From JALRAP01 sp046340555 (lineage in GTDB: Bacteria; Bacteroidota; Bacteroidia; AKYH767-A; OLB10), in the NCBI GenBank assembly GCA_046340555.1, contig JBKDSL010000243.1, forward strand, positions 1-9,858: a stretch of DNA of 9,858 nucleotides, written 5' to 3'. This document shows positions 6,793 to 9,858 of the stretch, in pieces (the first letter of the stretch is position 1; the number at the start of each line of letters is the position of its first letter). Below the pieces are notes generated by a model. It had not been told where the DNA came from. It saw only the letters and a list, made by a program, of their open reading frames with translations, and did no database searches. The position numbers and the translations under genes were made by a program.

Positions 6793-7581
6793 CTATGAGT
6801 GCCTTTCTGACACACCTCCTCCAAAAAGAGCGAAATCATATTTACAGGGATCAATCGGGTCAAACATCCTCAAGTTTTTCGAAAGCTCTTCAACAGCTTT
6901 CCAATCGTTTTGCGAACGCTGTAAAATCCCCAATCCGCGCGCTACTCTACCCGAGTGCACATCCAAAGGACACATCAGCGAACTTGTAGGAATGTCGGAC
7001 CATAAACCGAAATCAACCCCTCGATTATCTAGCCTGACCATCCAACGCAAATACATGCACAATCGCTTAGCGGCAGAATTGCGATTTGGATCAGAAAAGT
7101 GCTTCCCCGTCCTACCAGGCAATTTATCACCGAAAAATTCAGAACGAAATTTGGAAATCGCTAGTCCCATGTCGCCATTGGCTGCCTGAAATGACTTGCT
7201 GAAAATTTGATGTAATCCACCCTTTTTTCGATACAATACCGAAAGGCAATCGATGAACAGCATAGAATCGGAGCCATTGAAAGTGCGGTGTACATATCGG
7301 GAAAAACGCTGCCAATCAACCTTCGAAGAATCCAGCAGAAAAGCATGCGGCTGGTCATCCATTAATTCCATCATTCGCATGGCATTTTTCAAAATACCTT
7401 GGCGCTGGCCCCACGATATGGTTGCCGTCAAGAAGCCGGAGATCTCACGGTCTTCCTTATGTGTATAACGATGTGGAATACTTATGGGGTCGCTTTCTAT
7501 GAAATCAGCACGATTGAAACGATCATGTTCGGAATCCAAGAACTCACGAACCAAAACCAATTCCTCTTCAGTTAAATGCAT
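6793..7581 (-). CDS. TIGR02757 (DUF2400) family protein
   Basis: A 262-residue soluble protein that spans the typical length of the TIGR02757/DUF2400 family, whose biochemical function is unknown to me. Conserved blocks are visible in order: DPISIPHRYTHKEDREISGF (31-50) followed by SWGQR (56-60), AAKRLCMYLRWMVRLD (170-185) with GVDFGLW (188-194), PLDVHSGRVARGLGIL (205-220), DWKAVEEL (226-233) and DPIDPCKYDFALFGGG (241-256). The PLDVHxxRVARxLGIL block resembles the VDTHVxRVxxRLG region of helix-hairpin-helix DNA glycosylases of the endonuclease III/MutY type. That would make Asp207 the equivalent acidic residue; this parallel is my inference. It has no signal peptide or membrane segment. It is the last gene after recR and the glycosyltransferase, 20 bases behind the latter, and so is probably cotranscribed. 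Confidence 0.88.
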   Translation of the reverse strand: MHLTEEELVLVREFLDSEHDRFNRADFIESDPISIPHRYTHKEDREISGFLTATISWGQRQGILKNAMRMMELMDDQPHAFLLDSSKVDWQRFSRYVHRTFNGSDSMLFIDCLSVLYRKKGGLHQIFSKSFQAANGDMGLAISKFRSEFFGDKLPGRTGKHFSDPNRNSAAKRLCMYLRWMVRLDNRGVDFGLWSDIPTSSLMCPLDVHSGRVARGLGILQRSQNDWKAVEELSKNLRMFDPIDPCKYDFALFGGGVSERHS

Positions 7582-7601
7582 TTGAAAGTAATAGAAATGA
7601 A

Positions 7602-9557
7602 TTAACTTCCCAGATATGTGATAGACTTGTAAATAATCTTGAAATCCTTAATCGGATGGTAATCGCGCACATACAATTCATTCAGCCTAACGGTGGAGGC
7701 CTCGTCTAATGCTGGAGAGGCTACGGCATTGGCCGGTGAGAGCACACCCAAACGAATAGGACTCTTGGTTTTGGATGATGCTGTTTGCGATAACCCAACC
7801 CAGGTTTTCTTGCCTAAAAACACCTGGAATATGTTCCTTAAAAATCCTAACGGCTTTTTAGTCAAAAATGCGATTACGGGATATGTTAATATAAAGAAGA
7901 AGGAAACACCCACATCCAACATCCGCTTCTTTCGTCGGTTAGACGGAGAGGTGATGGCATCCACATCCAAAAGGTACAAATCGCCTTGATCGTCTATGGA
8001 ATTGCTACCGATAATAAACAAGCTCTCTGGAGGTGCGATTTTGTACTCCAAATCAAGCTTGCTCAGTTGAAGCATGCGGGAAATGATTTCATTGGAAGAT
8101 AAGTCGCGGGAACAAAAAATAACCTCATTCACATCATACATGGAAATAATGTCTTCCAAGCCATCCAACTCGCCTAGCAAATAACCATCATAATCCTTTG
8201 CGTTGGCCCTTTGCGGGGATACAAAACCGAGAAACTTGGTCTTGGAGCCCGAATGTTGTAAAATAGATAACACTCGCAATCCCTCTTGAGGAGCTGCAAC
8301 TATCACCAGGTTTTTCTTACGGCTGGTCTCCAACTTGAAACCACCTAGATTCATCACATCCAATAGCCAACGGATGGATGCAATCGAAACTGTGGCCCAA
8401 ACCGTACCAAGAACAATCATGGCGCGCGAAAAGCGATACTCCTCGCTCAATAACGAATAAACGACAAGAATGAAAATAGATCCGGAAAACACCCCTCTAA
8501 CCGCTTTGGAAATTCGCATGGGCCTGTCGTAACCACCGGACACATAGATGGAGAATATCCAAATCAATACATATATCGGAACCACCAACCACATGAATAC
8601 CGGCGGATAATCGAGCCCCTTCACAACGGTTTCCCAATACATTTTGAAGGCAAACATGCCAGCAAACAACAACGCGCCATCCATCAGTGGCAGCGCCACC
8701 GATTTCACCAAACGGTTTACGATCGCCATACCAGCACGCAGATAAACGGCCAAGTGAATCAGCAAAGAGAACAACCAAGCGTGTTGGGAGGAAAAGTGCT
8801 TACGAGCGAAAATAACCATTGCCTTGTAAAACACCATCACATAGTTGACACTGCTTTTCTTAGTGCTTTCACCTTTGTAATGGATGATGCGTGTGCCAGG
8901 GTAGTAATAGTTCTTATAACCTCCCTTTATGATACGATAAGAGAGGTCAATGTCTTCGCCATACATGAAGAAGGTCTCATCCAACAAACCCACTTTATCT
9001 AAAACTGATTTACGCATCATCATAAATGCGCCCGCCAATATTTCAACCTCGTGTGTTTCGTTCTCACTCAAATAGCCTAAGTGGTACTTACCAAAAGTCT
9101 TAGACTTCGGAAAAATGGATGAAAGCCCCGAGATTTTCCAAAGCGCTACTGCAGGTGTTGGCAACGAGCGTTTTGACTCAGGCAGGAAATTTCCCTTGCC
9201 GTCGATCATCTTTACTCCTAAGCCTCCAGCATCAGGATGGCTGTCCATGAAGGAAACACATTTGGTGAAGGTATCTTCTTCTACCACTGTATCGGGATTC
9301 AGCAGCAAAACATATTCGCCTTTCGACAGCAACATGGCTTGGTTATTTGCCTTTGAAAAGCCAACGTTATCGCGATTGGCTATCAACTTAACATCCGGAA
9401 AGCGGATTTGTACCATTTCGATAGATCCATCCGAGGAAGCATTATCCACGACAAACACTTCGGCATCCAAACCTTTGGTGGCAGATTGCACGGATAAAAG
9501 GCATTGCTCCAGGAAGTGCTTTACATTGTAATTGACAATGACTACCGATAGTTTCAT
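7602..9557 (-). CDS. Glycosyltransferase family 2 fused to a degenerate sugar-transferase-like membrane domain
   Basis: A 651-residue bifunctional-looking membrane protein. Residues 1-240 are a GT-A family 2 transferase of the rhamnosyltransferase type: VVIVNYN (5-11), VVDNASSDGS (36-45), NVGFSKANNQAM (64-75), the nucleotide-sugar/metal site LLLNPDT (84-90), AGAFMMMRKSVLDKVGLLDE (175-194) and YGEDIDLSYR (199-208) with the likely catalytic acid. Residues 255-400 hold about five hydrophobic segments. Residues 414-535 look like the Rossmann-type CoA_binding_3 domain found ahead of polyprenyl-phosphate sugar transferases (NLVIVAAP, YLLGELDGLEDI, EVIFCSRDLSSNEI). The end begins like their catalytic domain (KKRMLDVGVSFFFIL, 543-557) and keeps KKTWVG (583-588) in the place of SLVGP, but the central catalytic part is missing. 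The likely role is in surface polysaccharide or glycolipid assembly; donor and acceptor are unknown. The start lies four bases after the recR stop. Confidence 0.88.
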   Translation of the reverse strand: MKLSVVIVNYNVKHFLEQCLLSVQSATKGLDAEVFVVDNASSDGSIEMVQIRFPDVKLIANRDNVGFSKANNQAMLLSKGEYVLLLNPDTVVEEDTFTKCVSFMDSHPDAGGLGVKMIDGKGNFLPESKRSLPTPAVALWKISGLSSIFPKSKTFGKYHLGYLSENETHEVEILAGAFMMMRKSVLDKVGLLDETFFMYGEDIDLSYRIIKGGYKNYYYPGTRIIHYKGESTKKSSVNYVMVFYKAMVIFARKHFSSQHAWLFSLLIHLAVYLRAGMAIVNRLVKSVALPLMDGALLFAGMFAFKMYWETVVKGLDYPPVFMWLVVPIYVLIWIFSIYVSGGYDRPMRISKAVRGVFSGSIFILVVYSLLSEEYRFSRAMIVLGTVWATVSIASIRWLLDVMNLGGFKLETSRKKNLVIVAAPQEGLRVLSILQHSGSKTKFLGFVSPQRANAKDYDGYLLGELDGLEDIISMYDVNEVIFCSRDLSSNEIISRMLQLSKLDLEYKIAPPESLFIIGSNSIDDQGDLYLLDVDAITSPSNRRKKRMLDVGVSFFFILTYPVIAFLTKKPLGFLRNIFQVFLGKKTWVGLSQTASSKTKSPIRLGVLSPANAVASPALDEASTVRLNELYVRDYHPIKDFKIIYKSITYLGS

Positions 9558-9561
9558 AGCA

Positions 9562-9858
9562 TCAACGGATGAAAGCGCTATCGTATGGTGTGCGGTTCAA
9601 GATGGAACGGCCCAGTGTAACTTCATCAGCATATTCGATTTCTCCACCAATGGCAACACCGCGTGCGATGGTAGTTACATTTACCTGGAAAGGCTGTAGC
9701 TTTTTAAATATATAGAAAACGGTTGTGTCCCCTTCCATGGTTGTACTTAAGGCCATGATCACTTCGGTAACCTCGCCCGACTCAACCCGTGAAACCAGTT
9801 GTTGGATATTCAATTGCTCGGGACCGATGCCATCAACGGGACTGAGAATGCCACCTAG
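9562..9858 (-). CDS. recR: Recombination protein RecR, C-terminal half (N-terminus outside window)
   Basis: The last 98 residues and stop of RecR are present, and the frame is open to the right edge, so the start lies outside. RecR is a ring-forming zinc-finger/Toprim protein that works with RecO, and in many species RecF, to load RecA onto gapped DNA. The visible part covers most of the Toprim and C-terminal region: LGGILSPVDGIGPEQL (the conserved HxLxGxISPxDGIGPE block), EVIMALSTTMEGDTTVFYI, then TTIARGVAIGGEIEYADEVT and LGRSILNR. The zinc finger and helix-hairpin-helix are off the window. A TTG at 9813 is an internal Leu codon of this frame, not a start. It is the most upstream visible gene of the recR-glycosyltransferase-TIGR02757 cluster. 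Confidence 0.95.
   Translation of the reverse strand, partial: LGGILSPVDGIGPEQLNIQQLVSRVESGEVTEVIMALSTTMEGDTTVFYIFKKLQPFQVNVTTIARGVAIGGEIEYADEVTLGRSILNRTPYDSAFIR

Noticed and set aside
7693..7989. Open frame of 98 codons on the plus strand
   Set aside because: It is antisense to the end of the glycosyltransferase fusion, whose frame has coherent family motifs throughout.
9115..9531. Open frame of 138 codons on the plus strand
   Set aside because: It is antisense to the well-conserved GT2 domain and has no recognisable motif.
9562..9813. RecR fragment taken as a small complete protein starting at TTG 9813
   Set aside because: The same frame continues upstream to the window edge with the conserved RecR block LGGILSPVDGIGPE, so the TTG is internal.

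Overview
The window looks like chromosomal DNA from a Bacteroidota (Flavobacteriia-type) bacterium. Three things point there: promoter-like motifs of the Bacteroidota form (TAnnTTTG), a TIGR02757/DUF2400 protein, and a secreted propeller protein with many short repeats. The genus cannot be named from this sequence. No phage, transposase, CRISPR or plasmid gene is visible, and most of the window is ordinary core or metabolic sequence.

Layout. (1) Bases 1-1404, minus strand: the N-terminal 468 residues of a secreted protein built from about six or seven beta-propeller-like repeats, running off the left edge. (2) Bases 1405-1734: non-coding DNA holding a degenerate copy of the 3' part of the adjacent tRNA and a strong GC hairpin. 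(3) Bases 1735-2089, minus strand: three tRNA genes transcribed in the order Ser(GCT), Pro(TGG), Arg(TCT), with an intrinsic terminator between Pro and Arg. (4) Bases 2090-2216: a divergent promoter region serving the tRNA cluster and the transporter operon. (5) Bases 2217-6743, plus strand: a tight three-gene operon for a peptide/nickel-type (Dpp/Opp-like) ABC importer, made of a lipoprotein binding protein and two permeases. Both permeases carry unusual insertions, and no ATPase gene follows. (6) Bases 6793-9858, minus strand: the end of recR, a glycosyltransferase family 2 protein fused to a degenerate sugar-transferase-like half, and a TIGR02757 protein, closely spaced as an operon. This operon converges on the transporter operon.

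How the genes work together. The binding protein and two permeases form the extracytoplasmic and membrane parts of one importer, whose ATPases must be encoded elsewhere. The recR operon joins a DNA-repair protein to a membrane glycosyltransferase, probably for surface polysaccharide, and to a conserved protein of unknown role. This looks like an operon by position rather than a single pathway.

No clear new defence or mobile system was seen. The points most worth a second look are the inserted domains of the two permeases, the apparently catalytically dead sugar-transferase half of the glycosyltransferase, and the terminator and tRNA remnant in the tRNA cluster.
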